DNA of 64,000 nt from Aliarcobacter sp. (GTDB lineage: Bacteria; Campylobacterota; Campylobacteria; Campylobacterales; Arcobacteraceae). A program made the translations under genes and the position numbers. The notes beneath the pieces were generated by a model. The model ran no database searches and was not told the origin of the DNA. It was given only the letters and a program-made list of their open reading frames with translations. The stretch is from the NCBI GenBank assembly GCA_028690445.1, contig JAQVBE010000010.1, positions 1 through 64,000 of the forward strand, in the 5' to 3' direction. Shown here in pieces: positions 24,650 to 34,758 of the stretch (positions are counted from its first letter, which is position 1; every line of letters begins with the position of its first letter).

Positions 24650-26342
24650 TTTGAACCAATACTTCTTGATATATTGCAGAATTAGAAACTTCATCTTCTA
24701 ACGCTGGTGTTAAATAGTTTGCATATTTATTTCCCGTAAAGAAAAATGCACAATTTAATTTTATATTATCATCTATTTTCACTATAAAATTTGCATTTCC
24801 ATATTTTGAAGATATTTTTACAACATCATCATTTTTAAAATTTGTAGATGAATGTAAATAAACAAAATCATCTTTTGCAAATTGTGAATTTAATGAATTT
24901 TTACTTTTTCCTGTAATATAATAAAAGTTATCATCTTTTTTTTCTTTATATAAAGGTTCAATATCTATATCTTCAATAAATTCAAAAGTATCAAAATCTT
25001 TTAAAATTGGTTTATGGTTTTCATAATATGAAATAACTTCATCTTCTGTTTTTAACTTTTCAAATTTAAATTCTTCTATTAAAAAACTTGCCATTTGATA
25101 TTCACTTATTGTATTTTCATCTTTTAATTTAACCACATGAGAAATTGATTTTAACTCATGTCCATAAGATAATCTAACATCTTTTTTTGATAAAAAAGAA
25201 CTTGATGGAATTATTAAATCTGCATATTCACAAGTCTCATTTAATGTAGTACCAAAATAAACTACAAAACTTTTTTTTAAACCATCTATTATTTTTTGAG
25301 TATTTGGAGCTGATACAACAGGATTTGCGCCTTGAATAAAAACTAAATCATAAGAGCCAAAATCAACTGTTGGAATTGAAACTTTTTTATTTGTTCCTTT
25401 TATTTCAAATTGATTTTTATATCCATATGCAGAATCACTTAAGTACCAAACTCCTCCTGCCTCTTTTTTATGATAGCCCATATAAGCTGCAAAGGAATCA
25501 ATACATCTAGTTATTTGAGCGCCTTCAAAATATTTCTGAACACCAAGCCCCAACATAATAGCAACACTTTTACCTTCAATTAAATCAAAAAAATCATTAA
25601 CTAAAGTAAGTGGAACTCCTGTTGTTGATTCATAAGAAACAATAGGTCTATTTCTTGCAATATCAAAAAACCAATCAGCTCCACTTCCAAATTCTTCAAT
25701 AAATTCGCTATCTTCTAAATCTTGCATATAAGCAAATCTTGTAAAAAGAAGTGCTAATTCATGGTCAGTTTTTGGATTTATTTGCATATGAATTTTAGAT
25801 TTTTTTGCAATATCTGTACAAATAGGATCTATTGTAACAAAGATTTTATCTTTTACAAGATTATACAAGTGAGATGAAGTAACCGAGAAATTTCTTCCCC
25901 AAACTATTATAATATCTGCATCAATAAGTTTTTGAATTGGTGGATTGATTACATTCCCTCGCCCTGCTTCAATTCCAGCTCCACCACTGCCATCACACAA
26001 ACTTCCTTTTGTTAAAGTTGAGCCATATTGTGTGAAAAAGTTTTTTGTTGTATTTTGCATAACCCCAATATTTCCACTTCCTTTATAAAAAAGTGTTTTA
26101 TCTGGCTTTGTATTTTTTAATTTATCAACTAATATATCCAAAGATTTTTTTAATGAAATTTGCTTTCCTTCAAAAATTGCATTTTTTAAATTTTCTTCTT
26201 TTAATAAATTTGCAAAATTAACACAAAGTTTTCCATTTGTAGTCGTATGTTCTTTTGAACCTTTTATATTTTCATCTATTATTTCTGCTTGACATGCATC
26301 GTAACAATCCATGGGACAAGCAACTTTATTATTTAAACTCAA
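24636..26342 (-). CDS. Molybdopterin-dependent oxidoreductase, short form
   Basis: The 568-residue protein has the N-terminal [4Fe-4S] motif C9-x3-C13-x3-C17-x22-C40, a molybdopterin domain with GSGNIGVMQN and SLCDGSGGAGIEAGRG, the guanine-dinucleotide-binding IIIVWGRNFSVTSSH, and a C-terminal beta-barrel dinucleotide-binding domain from about 470. No twin-arginine signal is present, so it should be cytoplasmic. It is shorter than most formate dehydrogenase or DMSO reductase catalytic subunits (700-900) and no electron-transfer or membrane subunit is adjacent. Substrate unknown. The downstream genes are a transporter, a small protein and a flavin-reductase-like protein. Confidence 0.88.
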   Translation of the reverse strand: MSLNNKVACPMDCYDACQAEIIDENIKGSKEHTTTNGKLCVNFANLLKEENLKNAIFEGKQISLKKSLDILVDKLKNTKPDKTLFYKGSGNIGVMQNTTKNFFTQYGSTLTKGSLCDGSGGAGIEAGRGNVINPPIQKLIDADIIIVWGRNFSVTSSHLYNLVKDKIFVTIDPICTDIAKKSKIHMQINPKTDHELALLFTRFAYMQDLEDSEFIEEFGSGADWFFDIARNRPIVSYESTTGVPLTLVNDFFDLIEGKSVAIMLGLGVQKYFEGAQITRCIDSFAAYMGYHKKEAGGVWYLSDSAYGYKNQFEIKGTNKKVSIPTVDFGSYDLVFIQGANPVVSAPNTQKIIDGLKKSFVVYFGTTLNETCEYADLIIPSSSFLSKKDVRLSYGHELKSISHVVKLKDENTISEYQMASFLIEEFKFEKLKTEDEVISYYENHKPILKDFDTFEFIEDIDIEPLYKEKKDDNFYYITGKSKNSLNSQFAKDDFVYLHSSTNFKNDDVVKISSKYGNANFIVKIDDNIKLNCAFFFTGNKYANYLTPALEDEVSNSAIYQEVLVQIELS

Positions 26343-26372
26343 TTTTTATAACCTTAAAATATTTTATATTCT

Positions 26373-28484
26373 TTAGAATTCTAAAGTTCCCTCAATCGCA
26401 AAATTTGCTTTTGAATCTAATTCAGCATGTGATAAAACAGAAACTTGTAAACCAAATTTTTCATAAATCTCAGAGATTCTTTTTCTTAAAACAGGATCTA
26501 CAACCATTGTAATTTTAGAAAAACCTTTTGCTTCAATATCATCTAAAAGTTTTTTAGTTTTAGTAACTAAATTATTAATTTCTGCTATTGAAATCATTAG
26601 TTGAGAAACTCCATGATGCTCTTGAAGTTTTCCTATAAACTGCTGTTCTAATTCGGGTTTTATTGTAATAATATGTAAAACTCCATCTGTATCTTTATAT
26701 TTTTGAGTAATTAACCTATATAGTTTGGCTCTTACATGCTCAAGTAAAATTTCAGGAACTTTAGTAAACTCAGCAATATCAGCAACGGCTTCAATAATTG
26801 TTAACATATCAATTATTGGAATTTTTTCATGTAATAAATCTTTACAAACTTTTAATAATGAACCATAAGAAGTAACTTTCATAGCTTCATCAATTACAAT
26901 AGGGAAATCTTTTTTTAATCTTTCAATAATATCTACAATATCTTGCCTTGTAATAATATCTTCTGCATGTTTTTTTATAATTTCAGAAATATGCGTAGAA
27001 ATAATTGTTGGAGCATCTACTACCGTAAAGCCTTTCATTAAAGCTTCTTCTTTTAAATCTGTTGCAATCCAAGTTGCATCAAGATTAAATACAGGTTCTT
27101 TTACTCTTAATCCTTCTAATTTCTCATTTGCTAATCCACCCATTGCAAGAAGCTTATCAACTTCAACTTTTCCTTTTACAAGCGGGATTCTTTTTAAATA
27201 CAATTGATACTCATTTGGATTTAAATTTGCATCATCTGAAATTCTTATTTGTGGTATTACAAATCCTAATTCACTTGCTATTGTTTTTCGTATTGCTTTA
27301 ATTTTATCAAGTAATTCTGAATTTCCTTGAACTAATTGTAATAATCGAATTCCAAGTTTTAATTCTAAAACTTCTAATTTCATTATATTTTCAATAGTTT
27401 GAGATTCATCAGCAACCGACATACTTTTCTTTCTTTCTTTTAATGCATTAACATCATCAACAACTTTTGGTTTAATAGCATCTGTTTTAAAGAATCGTGT
27501 AAGCGCATTATCTTTTTTATCATTTATCATAGTTATTACATAACCTGTAAATACCATTAAAGAACCCATTACCATCAAAATACCCGTTGGGAAACCTGGA
27601 ATAAACCCAAATAAAACCAACCCAATTCCAAGTAAAATCAAAGATTTGCTATCTTTTACCAATTGAGAAATAGATTGTTTTGCAAAAGTTTCTTCATCCA
27701 TGTTAGACCGCGTAATAATAATAGCAGTTGCAGTTGATAAAATAAGTGCAGGAATTTGAGCTACTAATCCATCTCCAATAGTTAAAATTGTATAAACTTC
27801 ACCAGCTTCATTAATACTCATATCATGCTGAAAAAGACCTATTAATATTCCTCCAACTAAGTTTACCATCGTAATGATAATACCAGCAACAGCATCACCT
27901 TTTACGAATTTAGAAGATCCATCCATTGCTCCATAAAAACTTGCTTCTGAAATTAGGATTCTTCTTCTTTCTTGAGCTTCTTTATCATCAATAAACCCAG
28001 CATTTAAATCCGCATCAATTGCCATTTGTTTACCAGGCATAGAATCAAGTGTAAATCTTGCAGTTACCTCAGCAACCCTTGTTGCACCTTTTGTTACAAC
28101 CATAAAATTAATAAGCACTAAAATAATAAATATAATAATACCAATAACCATATTTCCACCAACAACAAACTCTCCAAAGGCCGAAATAATTGAACTCACA
28201 GCTTCAGTTCCATTATGTCCTTCACTTAAAATAGATCTAGTTGTAGCAATATTTAAAGCAAGCCTAAAAAGTGCAAATATTAAAATAAGCGTTGGGAAAG
28301 TGGTTAAATCCGAAGGTTTTTGAATATATAAAGATATTAATAAAATAAGTATAGAAATAGATAAAGATATTACCAAGAAGAAATCTAAGATTTCTTTTGG
28401 TAAAGGTACTATTATGATTAATAGTATTGAAACAAATAGTGCAACAACTATTAAATCTTTTGAAAATATCTTTTTTATGTTCAT
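26373..28484 (-). CDS. flhA: Flagellar type III export apparatus protein FlhA
   Basis: FlhA forms the nonameric export gate ring and receives substrate-chaperone complexes. The 703-residue protein has about eight N-terminal membrane helices (1-310), with the conserved cytoplasmic FHIPEP-type loop between helices: VAEVTARFTLDSMPGKQMA and DADLNAGFID followed by EASFYGAMDGSSKFVKGDA. The soluble four-domain C-terminal part (about 340-703) binds export cargo. It is the last gene of the minus-strand flagellar block and lies 22 bases after flgL. Confidence 0.97.
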   Translation of the reverse strand: MNIKKIFSKDLIVVALFVSILLIIIVPLPKEILDFFLVISLSISILILLISLYIQKPSDLTTFPTLILIFALFRLALNIATTRSILSEGHNGTEAVSSIISAFGEFVVGGNMVIGIIIFIILVLINFMVVTKGATRVAEVTARFTLDSMPGKQMAIDADLNAGFIDDKEAQERRRILISEASFYGAMDGSSKFVKGDAVAGIIITMVNLVGGILIGLFQHDMSINEAGEVYTILTIGDGLVAQIPALILSTATAIIITRSNMDEETFAKQSISQLVKDSKSLILLGIGLVLFGFIPGFPTGILMVMGSLMVFTGYVITMINDKKDNALTRFFKTDAIKPKVVDDVNALKERKKSMSVADESQTIENIMKLEVLELKLGIRLLQLVQGNSELLDKIKAIRKTIASELGFVIPQIRISDDANLNPNEYQLYLKRIPLVKGKVEVDKLLAMGGLANEKLEGLRVKEPVFNLDATWIATDLKEEALMKGFTVVDAPTIISTHISEIIKKHAEDIITRQDIVDIIERLKKDFPIVIDEAMKVTSYGSLLKVCKDLLHEKIPIIDMLTIIEAVADIAEFTKVPEILLEHVRAKLYRLITQKYKDTDGVLHIITIKPELEQQFIGKLQEHHGVSQLMISIAEINNLVTKTKKLLDDIEAKGFSKITMVVDPVLRKRISEIYEKFGLQVSVLSHAELDSKANFAIEGTLEF

Positions 28485-28506
28485 ATATTAATTTATATTA
28501 AGTTAG

Positions 28507-29649
28507 TTAATTTAAAAAATTAACTAACGACAATTGATTTGTTTTACTAATCGTTGAATAAAGCGCGGTATAGGTTAACTCTAAAGCTTTTGATTCAATC
28601 GCAACTTGTGCTAAATCAGCACTACCTAAATTACGAGATAAAATATCAAATTGAGTTAATTTAGAAGAAACTCTTTCTAAAGAAATCTCAAATATTTTAT
28701 TTTTTCCACCTAAATCAGCATGAGCAATATTAACAGCATCATAAGCTTTATCAACTTCTCCTTGATAATTAGCAACCAAAGTTCTTGCATCTTCAGCAGA
28801 AATTGGATTACCAGAACTATCAACTTTTTTTAATGCATTTACTGTAGCATCTATTAAATCAAAAATATTTGTTTTTGCTTCAAATTTTGTACCATCAACA
28901 TTTGGCATTGGTGCACTATATGTAGGCGGAGTTAAAGCATTATTTGTAATAGGTGTTATAGTATTAGTTGTTATATTTCCATTTAAATCATATTTTGTTA
29001 ATGTATCATTTGTTGGAGAATTTAATTTCCATTCATTACCACCTTGATCAACAATTCTATCAGTTTCTTTAAAAGTTAAAGTTCCACCTTTATAAGCAGT
29101 TGAAGAAGGGTATGTCATCATATCAAATCCAGTAATTCCTCTTTCTCTATATGAACCTTCTTCAATAGCAACTTTCCTTAATTGACTATCTCCCAAATAA
29201 GTTATTTTTCCATTAGCATCTTTTTCAAATGGTTTTACCGATGAATTTGAACCAGCAAATACATATTCATTTTCAACTTGAGTATTAGCTAATTGAAAAA
29301 GATTTTCTTTTAATCCTGCAAGGCTTGAAGCAATCGCAGTAAGCCCATCATCAGTTGTTGTTGATGTATTTGCTTTTACTAATTGTTCTTTTATATTCTC
29401 TAAAATTTTTTTAACTTCTGACATACTTGAATCAGCCATATTATTTTGAACTTTAGTTTTTTGAATTTGGCTTTTTAAGCCTTCATAAGTTCTAACTTTT
29501 TCATCCACAAGAATCAGTCTTGAATACAACATAGAATCATCACTTCCTTCTTGAAGCTTTTCTTGTGTACTTGTTTGATAAGTAAGCTTTTGTTGTTGAG
29601 TATTTAAAATACTTAATCTATAAGACATTTGTTCTGTTTGAGTAATCAT
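28507..29649 (-). CDS. flgL: Hook-filament junction protein FlgL (HAP3)
   Basis: FlgL joins the hook to the filament. The 380-residue protein has flagellin-like terminal helices: N-terminal YRLSILNTQQQKLTYQTSTQEKL and GSDDSMLYSRL, and the C-terminal helix with DLAQVAIESKALELTYTALYS and KTNQLSLVNFLN. The middle is variable. It overlaps fliI by 4 bases. flgK, its usual partner, is not in the window. Confidence 0.88.
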   Translation of the reverse strand: MITQTEQMSYRLSILNTQQQKLTYQTSTQEKLQEGSDDSMLYSRLILVDEKVRTYEGLKSQIQKTKVQNNMADSSMSEVKKILENIKEQLVKANTSTTTDDGLTAIASSLAGLKENLFQLANTQVENEYVFAGSNSSVKPFEKDANGKITYLGDSQLRKVAIEEGSYRERGITGFDMMTYPSSTAYKGGTLTFKETDRIVDQGGNEWKLNSPTNDTLTKYDLNGNITTNTITPITNNALTPPTYSAPMPNVDGTKFEAKTNIFDLIDATVNALKKVDSSGNPISAEDARTLVANYQGEVDKAYDAVNIAHADLGGKNKIFEISLERVSSKLTQFDILSRNLGSADLAQVAIESKALELTYTALYSTISKTNQLSLVNFLN

Positions 29650-30950
29650 TGTAAAACCTTTCTAAACATTGTTACTATCTCATTAAATCCAAAGACTTTT
29701 TGAGTATCTTGAGTTAGAAATTCTCTTATTTGTTCTTTCTTTGACATTGCATTGTCAAGTTCTGGATCCATTCCAGCTTTATAAGCTCCAACTCTAACCA
29801 ACACTTCATTCTCTTTTATCAATGATAATACTCTTTTTAACTTTAAAAAATCATTATAATGTTCTTTATCAACGACCTTATCCATAACCCTTGAAGCTGA
29901 TTTTAGTAAATTTATGGGAGGATAAAATCCTTGTTCTGTTAACTCTCGCGTTAAAACAATATGTCCATCAAGAATAGATCTACTTTGATCTGCAATTGGA
30001 TCATTCATATCATCTCCATCAACTAAAACTGTAAAAAATGCAGTAATTGAACCTTTTTTATTATTTCCAGCTCGCTCCATTAATTGAGGAAGAAGCGCAA
30101 ATACTGAAGGTGGATAACCACGACTCACAGGAGGTTCACCTGTACTTAATCCTATTTCTCTTTGAGCCATAGCAAATCTTGTTACTGAATCCATCATTAA
30201 TAAAACATCATGTCCTTTATCCCTAAAAAACTCAGCAATTGCCATTGCTGTAAAAGCTCCATATTTTCTCATCAATGCAGACTCATCGGAAGTTGCTGCA
30301 ACTATTACTGTATTTTCAAGATTATTATCTAAATTATAATGAATAAATTCAGGGATTTCTCGACCCCTTTCACCAATTAATGCAACTACTTTTATTTGAG
30401 CTTCACAACCTTTTACAATCATTCCCATAAGTGTAGACTTTCCAACCCCTGAACCTGCAAAAATACCAATTTTTTGACCTTTTCCACTTGTTAACATAGA
30501 ATCAATTGCTTTTACACCTGTTGCAAATTTTTGATCAATTATTCCTCTTTCCAATGGTGGCATAGAGAGTTTATTTATAGCTGCATTCTCTTCTAAATCT
30601 GTAATTTTTCCCTTATTATCAATTGGTTCACCCAAAGCATTTATAACTCTTCCTAATAAACCATATCCACATTTTACTGTTAGTCCATCTTTTTGAATAT
30701 AAACCTTATCTTGTATTCTAAAACCATCAATAAATGAAAAAGGAACTATAGTAAAAGATTTATCATCAATTGAAGCAACCATTCCTAAAACTGTATATAA
30801 ATGCAAAACTGATTCTATTTTTACAATGTCACCAACTGCAACTTCTAAGCCAATTGCCGTAAGAGTAGTAGAAGAAATATTTTTTATTCTTCCAAAGGGA
30901 ATAGAAAGATTTGTAGGATCAATCTTGTTTAATATATCATCAATATTCAT
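29646..30950 (-). CDS. fliI: Flagellum-specific ATPase FliI
   Basis: FliI is the F1-beta-like ATPase of flagellar export. The 434-residue protein has Walker A GIFAGSGVGKSTLMG (about residues 160-174), the family signature ALIGERGREIPEF, Walker B VLLMMDSVTRFA and the conserved SRGYPPSVFALLPQLMERAG. An N-terminal beta-barrel domain and a C-terminal helical domain complete it. It overlaps both neighbours by 4 bases, a TPR protein upstream and flgL downstream. Confidence 0.97.
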   Translation of the reverse strand: MNIDDILNKIDPTNLSIPFGRIKNISSTTLTAIGLEVAVGDIVKIESVLHLYTVLGMVASIDDKSFTIVPFSFIDGFRIQDKVYIQKDGLTVKCGYGLLGRVINALGEPIDNKGKITDLEENAAINKLSMPPLERGIIDQKFATGVKAIDSMLTSGKGQKIGIFAGSGVGKSTLMGMIVKGCEAQIKVVALIGERGREIPEFIHYNLDNNLENTVIVAATSDESALMRKYGAFTAMAIAEFFRDKGHDVLLMMDSVTRFAMAQREIGLSTGEPPVSRGYPPSVFALLPQLMERAGNNKKGSITAFFTVLVDGDDMNDPIADQSRSILDGHIVLTRELTEQGFYPPINLLKSASRVMDKVVDKEHYNDFLKLKRVLSLIKENEVLVRVGAYKAGMDPELDNAMSKKEQIREFLTQDTQKVFGFNEIVTMFRKVLQ

Positions 30951-32944
30951 CGCATCTCATCACACATCTTTTTATATAAATTATCAACACTATCTTTTAC
31001 TTCTTTACATTTTAAAATATATTCATCTTTTTTAGTTTTATTTCCCATATTATCATATAAGTTTAAAATATCATAATAAACTTTTACTTCATCATCTGGC
31101 TTAATTTTTCTTGTATTTTGTAAAGATTCAAGTAATAAATCTATTGATTTCTGATTATTATTTGATTCTTTTGCAACTCTTGCTAATTCCGTTTCAACAA
31201 AAGGTGAATAGACAAAAGCTTTTAGAGCTTTTTGTTTATTATACAAACTATTTAATATCTCATTCGCTAAAACTTTATTCTTTCCTTTTAGCAAATCTAA
31301 ATAATAGTCATAATAAAAATCTATAATTATCGGATTATTTTCATTTGCTTTAATATAGCTAGGATTTTGATTTGTATACGTAAAAAATCTTTCCATTGCT
31401 ATTGGCTCAGATTTTTGCTTTATTATTTGGTATCTGTATAAAAATTCATTTGCTAAAACCATTTGATCGTCAACCATTTCAACTTTTGTTGAAAAGTCTG
31501 AAGCTTCATTCATTAAACCTAGATTATAAGCCATTTTTTCTAAATATAAATAAATATTTGCATCTCTAGTTTTATTAAAAGTATCTTTAATTTGTAAATA
31601 AGCTTTTTCATATGGAGATTCAACTAAGCACTCAAAAAATGCATATTTAATGCTTTCATCTTCTATTAATTTTACTAAAGTTTCATTTCTTGAAGTTTTT
31701 AGAACCTCATTTAATTCCGTACATTTTCCTTGTGCTAAATAATCTTTTATTATATCAATATTTATTTCATCGTAAATTTCACTAACACTTTGATAACCAA
31801 ATCTTTTTACTATTTCATTTGATACTTTACTATAAACTTTTTCAGCCTTTAAAATAAGATCATATTTTTTATCATTTTTATCATTCATTAATTCTTGTAA
31901 AAGAGCTTTTTGTTGCATTGCTTCATCATCTGAATACTTAGAAGCAACAGAAGCAGGGCTTAAAAATCCTTGTCGCATTAGAATCTCATCCATGTAAGCT
32001 TTCGAATCTTTTGCATAAATACTTTGAGGATAATCATTAATAATATCTTTATACAATTCTTTTGCTTTTTCTAAATAATAATTTGTTCTATCATACATAA
32101 TCATATAAGTATTTGCAAGTTTAAATTTGAAATCTTCTATTACATCTTCTTTTGTAGTTCTTTTTAATAACTCTTTTAAAATTTCAGAAGCATGTTCTGG
32201 CATACCAGCTTTTATCAATCTATTAACTTTTTTATTTGCTAAATATGAATCATTTACATAAAAATCTATATTCGTTTTTAAAACTTGAGTTATTAATTCA
32301 TTTGCCTTATCAAATTTTTCATCCAAAATATATACATCAAATAATTCATCTGCAACAACTGTAGCAACTTTTTTATCATTTGTAACTGTTAATATTTCAT
32401 ACAAATACTTAGTTGCTTTTGCATAATCTTTTTGATATTTGTATACTTTTGCAAGGGAAATTTTTCCATAAGTTTTAGTTAATTCATCATCAAAATTATC
32501 TATTATTATTTGAGCAAAATATTTTGCATCTTCAATTTTATTTATTTCAAGTTTTAATTCAACCAAAATCATATATGCTTTTGCTAAATCATATTGATTG
32601 ATTTTAGAAGAATTTATCGCCATTTCTAAGTCTGTTGAAGCATCTAAAATCAATCTTTTTGATTGTTTTTTTAAAGCTAATTCTGAATATAAAATTATGC
32701 TATCAGAAGTTAAGATATTGAGTTTATTTTTTTCTTTAAAATCTTTTACTTGAGTATATGCCTCATCAATTTTTCCATCTTTTGCAAGAAGTCTTGCATT
32801 TTGCAAAATATCAAATCCATCATTTATTGATTGTTTTTTTTGTTCAGAGATTTGTACACCTGAAGAATCAATAAAACCATAATAAAAATCTTTTTTAGCA
32901 TTTAAAATGTTTAACATCAAAAATATAATTATTAATACTTTCAA
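30947..32944 (-). CDS. Periplasmic TPR protein in the flagellar operon (PflA-like candidate)
   Basis: The 665-residue protein has a signal peptide (MKVLIIIFLMLNILNA) and is then almost entirely helical, with many degenerate TPR units, for example KTYGKISLAKVYKYQKDYA and YLEKAKELYKDIINDYPQS. It starts with TTG, AAGG lying 6 bases ahead. Wedged between flhB and fliI with a 4-base overlap, it should be a flagellar part. The secreted TPR architecture recalls PflA, the paralysed-flagella protein that scaffolds stator rings in Campylobacter and Helicobacter, although PflA is longer. I infer this from location and architecture and have not matched the sequence. Confidence 0.75.
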   Translation of the reverse strand: MKVLIIIFLMLNILNAKKDFYYGFIDSSGVQISEQKKQSINDGFDILQNARLLAKDGKIDEAYTQVKDFKEKNKLNILTSDSIILYSELALKKQSKRLILDASTDLEMAINSSKINQYDLAKAYMILVELKLEINKIEDAKYFAQIIIDNFDDELTKTYGKISLAKVYKYQKDYAKATKYLYEILTVTNDKKVATVVADELFDVYILDEKFDKANELITQVLKTNIDFYVNDSYLANKKVNRLIKAGMPEHASEILKELLKRTTKEDVIEDFKFKLANTYMIMYDRTNYYLEKAKELYKDIINDYPQSIYAKDSKAYMDEILMRQGFLSPASVASKYSDDEAMQQKALLQELMNDKNDKKYDLILKAEKVYSKVSNEIVKRFGYQSVSEIYDEINIDIIKDYLAQGKCTELNEVLKTSRNETLVKLIEDESIKYAFFECLVESPYEKAYLQIKDTFNKTRDANIYLYLEKMAYNLGLMNEASDFSTKVEMVDDQMVLANEFLYRYQIIKQKSEPIAMERFFTYTNQNPSYIKANENNPIIIDFYYDYYLDLLKGKNKVLANEILNSLYNKQKALKAFVYSPFVETELARVAKESNNNQKSIDLLLESLQNTRKIKPDDEVKVYYDILNLYDNMGNKTKKDEYILKCKEVKDSVDNLYKKMCDEMR

Positions 32945-32947
32945 TTT

Positions 32948-33994
32948 TTACCTTTTTCTTTTTAATTCATAAATATATGAAAATATTTCAGCCATTGCTT
33001 TATAAAATTCACCTGGTATTTCTCTATCTATTTCTATTTGATCATACAATGACCTTGCAAGAGATGGATTTTCAATAATTGGTATATTATGATCTTTTGC
33101 AATATCTTTTATTTTAATTGCCAAAAAATCTATTCCCTTAGCTACAATTTTAGGTGCAGTATTCACTTTATTGTCATATTTTAAAGCCACAGCATAATGT
33201 GTTGGATTTGTGATAACTACATCGGCTTCAGGAACTGAACTCATCATCCGTTGTTGAGCCATACGCATCTGAATTCTTCTAATACGACCTTTTACTTGTG
33301 GGTCTCCCTCCATATTTTTAAATTCATCTTTAATTTCTTGTTTACTCATTTTTAAAGATTCAATATAATAATGTTTTGTAAAATAAAAATCTATTATAGC
33401 AAAAATAAAAATAATAAAAAGAATAGCTGAAATAAAGTAAAGTGTTAATTTAAGCATTGTAGCAATTGTATCTGCGGTTTCTTGATTCATCATTGCTAAA
33501 AATTTCTGATAAGTTAGCGAAAAAAGTAAAAACATTACAAGCATAATTAACATTAATTTTGCCATTAATTTTAAAGCTTCAATAAGCTTTTTAAATGCAA
33601 AAATATTTTTCATTCCTTTTATTGGATCCAATTTTTGAAGATCAAATTTTAAAGGAATAGTTAAAAAACCAAATTGTGCTAAATTACTTGCAAATACTAG
33701 TAATAATACTAAGATAAATAATGGTGCTAAGGCCTTTAAAAGAGTAATAACAACTTGATAAGTAATTGCAAAATATAATGGTCCATCTAATTCTTGACCA
33801 ATAAAACTATAGGAAAACAACATTAATTTCTTAATTTCAAGTAAAGAATAAGATGAGAAAAAAAGTAAATATACTGTTCCAAATATTAAAATTACTACTC
33901 CTGAAATCTCTGCTGATTTTGCAACATTTCCTTCTTCTCTAGCATCACTAATCTTCTTATCGGTGGGTTCTTCTGTTTTATCATCATCAGCCAT
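32948..33994 (-). CDS. flhB: Flagellar export switch protein FlhB
   Basis: FlhB switches export from rod/hook to filament substrates. The 348-residue protein starts with the typical ADDDKTEEPTDKKISDAREEG, has four membrane helices (about 30-50, 85-105, 140-165 and 183-203) and a cytoplasmic domain with the autocleavage motif N263-P-T-H. The conserved GDPQVKGRIRR precedes it. It is 14 bases after fliR. The partner in substrate switching, fliK, is two genes upstream. Confidence 0.97.
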   Translation of the reverse strand: MADDDKTEEPTDKKISDAREEGNVAKSAEISGVVILIFGTVYLLFFSSYSLLEIKKLMLFSYSFIGQELDGPLYFAITYQVVITLLKALAPLFILVLLLVFASNLAQFGFLTIPLKFDLQKLDPIKGMKNIFAFKKLIEALKLMAKLMLIMLVMFLLFSLTYQKFLAMMNQETADTIATMLKLTLYFISAILFIIFIFAIIDFYFTKHYYIESLKMSKQEIKDEFKNMEGDPQVKGRIRRIQMRMAQQRMMSSVPEADVVITNPTHYAVALKYDNKVNTAPKIVAKGIDFLAIKIKDIAKDHNIPIIENPSLARSLYDQIEIDREIPGEFYKAMAEIFSYIYELKRKR

Positions 33995-34008
33995 ATTAAA
34001 CCCTTAAA

Positions 34009-34758
34009 TTATTGAAATTTTGCAATAAAATATTCTGTAAATGCTTCTGTAAACATTTCCATTCCAAGTATCAAAAAAATAAATATTAAAGCAAATTTTA
34101 ATTGAAAAGTAACTACAAATGGAGAAAAAGAAGGCATAGATTTTGTTCCATAACCATAATAAATATCAAGTATAAATCCTATAAAAAATAAAGGTAATGC
34201 AAAAGCAAAGGCAAAAGCAAACATTCTTTTTATTTCATTAATTGCCATTTCTACTCCATTATATGAAAAAATATCAAAAGTACCTAAATGTATCATAGAA
34301 AAACTTTTTACTAAAATAACCAAAGTCATTTCATACATTCCTGTTTGGAAAAATAACATTAAAGCAATCCAAAAAAGTAATTTTGCAATTATTCCTTCTT
34401 GGCTTCCTGTTGAGGGATCAAACATAGCTGCCATTGATAAAGCAGTTGAATATTCAACAAACTCTCCAATTATTTTTACAGATGAAAATATAATATTAAT
34501 TAACATTGAAGCTACAAGTCCAAATGTTAATTCTGATATTAAACACATAAAAAAATTATCTTGAGTAATATTTGATGTTATATCAACTAAAGGAAAAATA
34601 AAAATTGTTATATAAAAAGCAAAAGCAATTCTAATAGTTGGACTAATTGCAGCATGTCCAAAAACAGGCATAAATGCAACAAAAGCTAATATTCTTGCAA
34701 GTAGTAAAAGAAATTGATATAAAGTTTCTTCATTAAGTAAAGATAAAAGTGCCTCCAT
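34009..34758 (-). CDS. fliR: Flagellar export gate protein FliR
   Basis: FliR is a core membrane component of the flagellar export channel, with FliP and FliQ. The 249-residue protein has about six hydrophobic segments and typical features such as RILAFVAFMPVFGHAAISPTIRIAFAF near the N terminus and GEFVEYSTALSMAAMFDPSTG in the first periplasmic-to-cytoplasmic region. It overlaps the fliK reading frame by one base (stop/start). fliP and fliQ are not in the window. Confidence 0.93.
   Translation of the reverse strand: MEALLSLLNEETLYQFLLLLARILAFVAFMPVFGHAAISPTIRIAFAFYITIFIFPLVDITSNITQDNFFMCLISELTFGLVASMLINIIFSSVKIIGEFVEYSTALSMAAMFDPSTGSQEGIIAKLLFWIALMLFFQTGMYEMTLVILVKSFSMIHLGTFDIFSYNGVEMAINEIKRMFAFAFAFALPLFFIGFILDIYYGYGTKSMPSFSPFVVTFQLKFALIFIFLILGMEMFTEAFTEYFIAKFQ

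Noticed and set aside
26371..26386. Perfect 16-base palindrome CTTTAGAATTCTAAAG at the flhA stop
   Set aside because: It has no loop or T-tract and encodes the flhA C terminus; too short and AT-rich to claim an operator.
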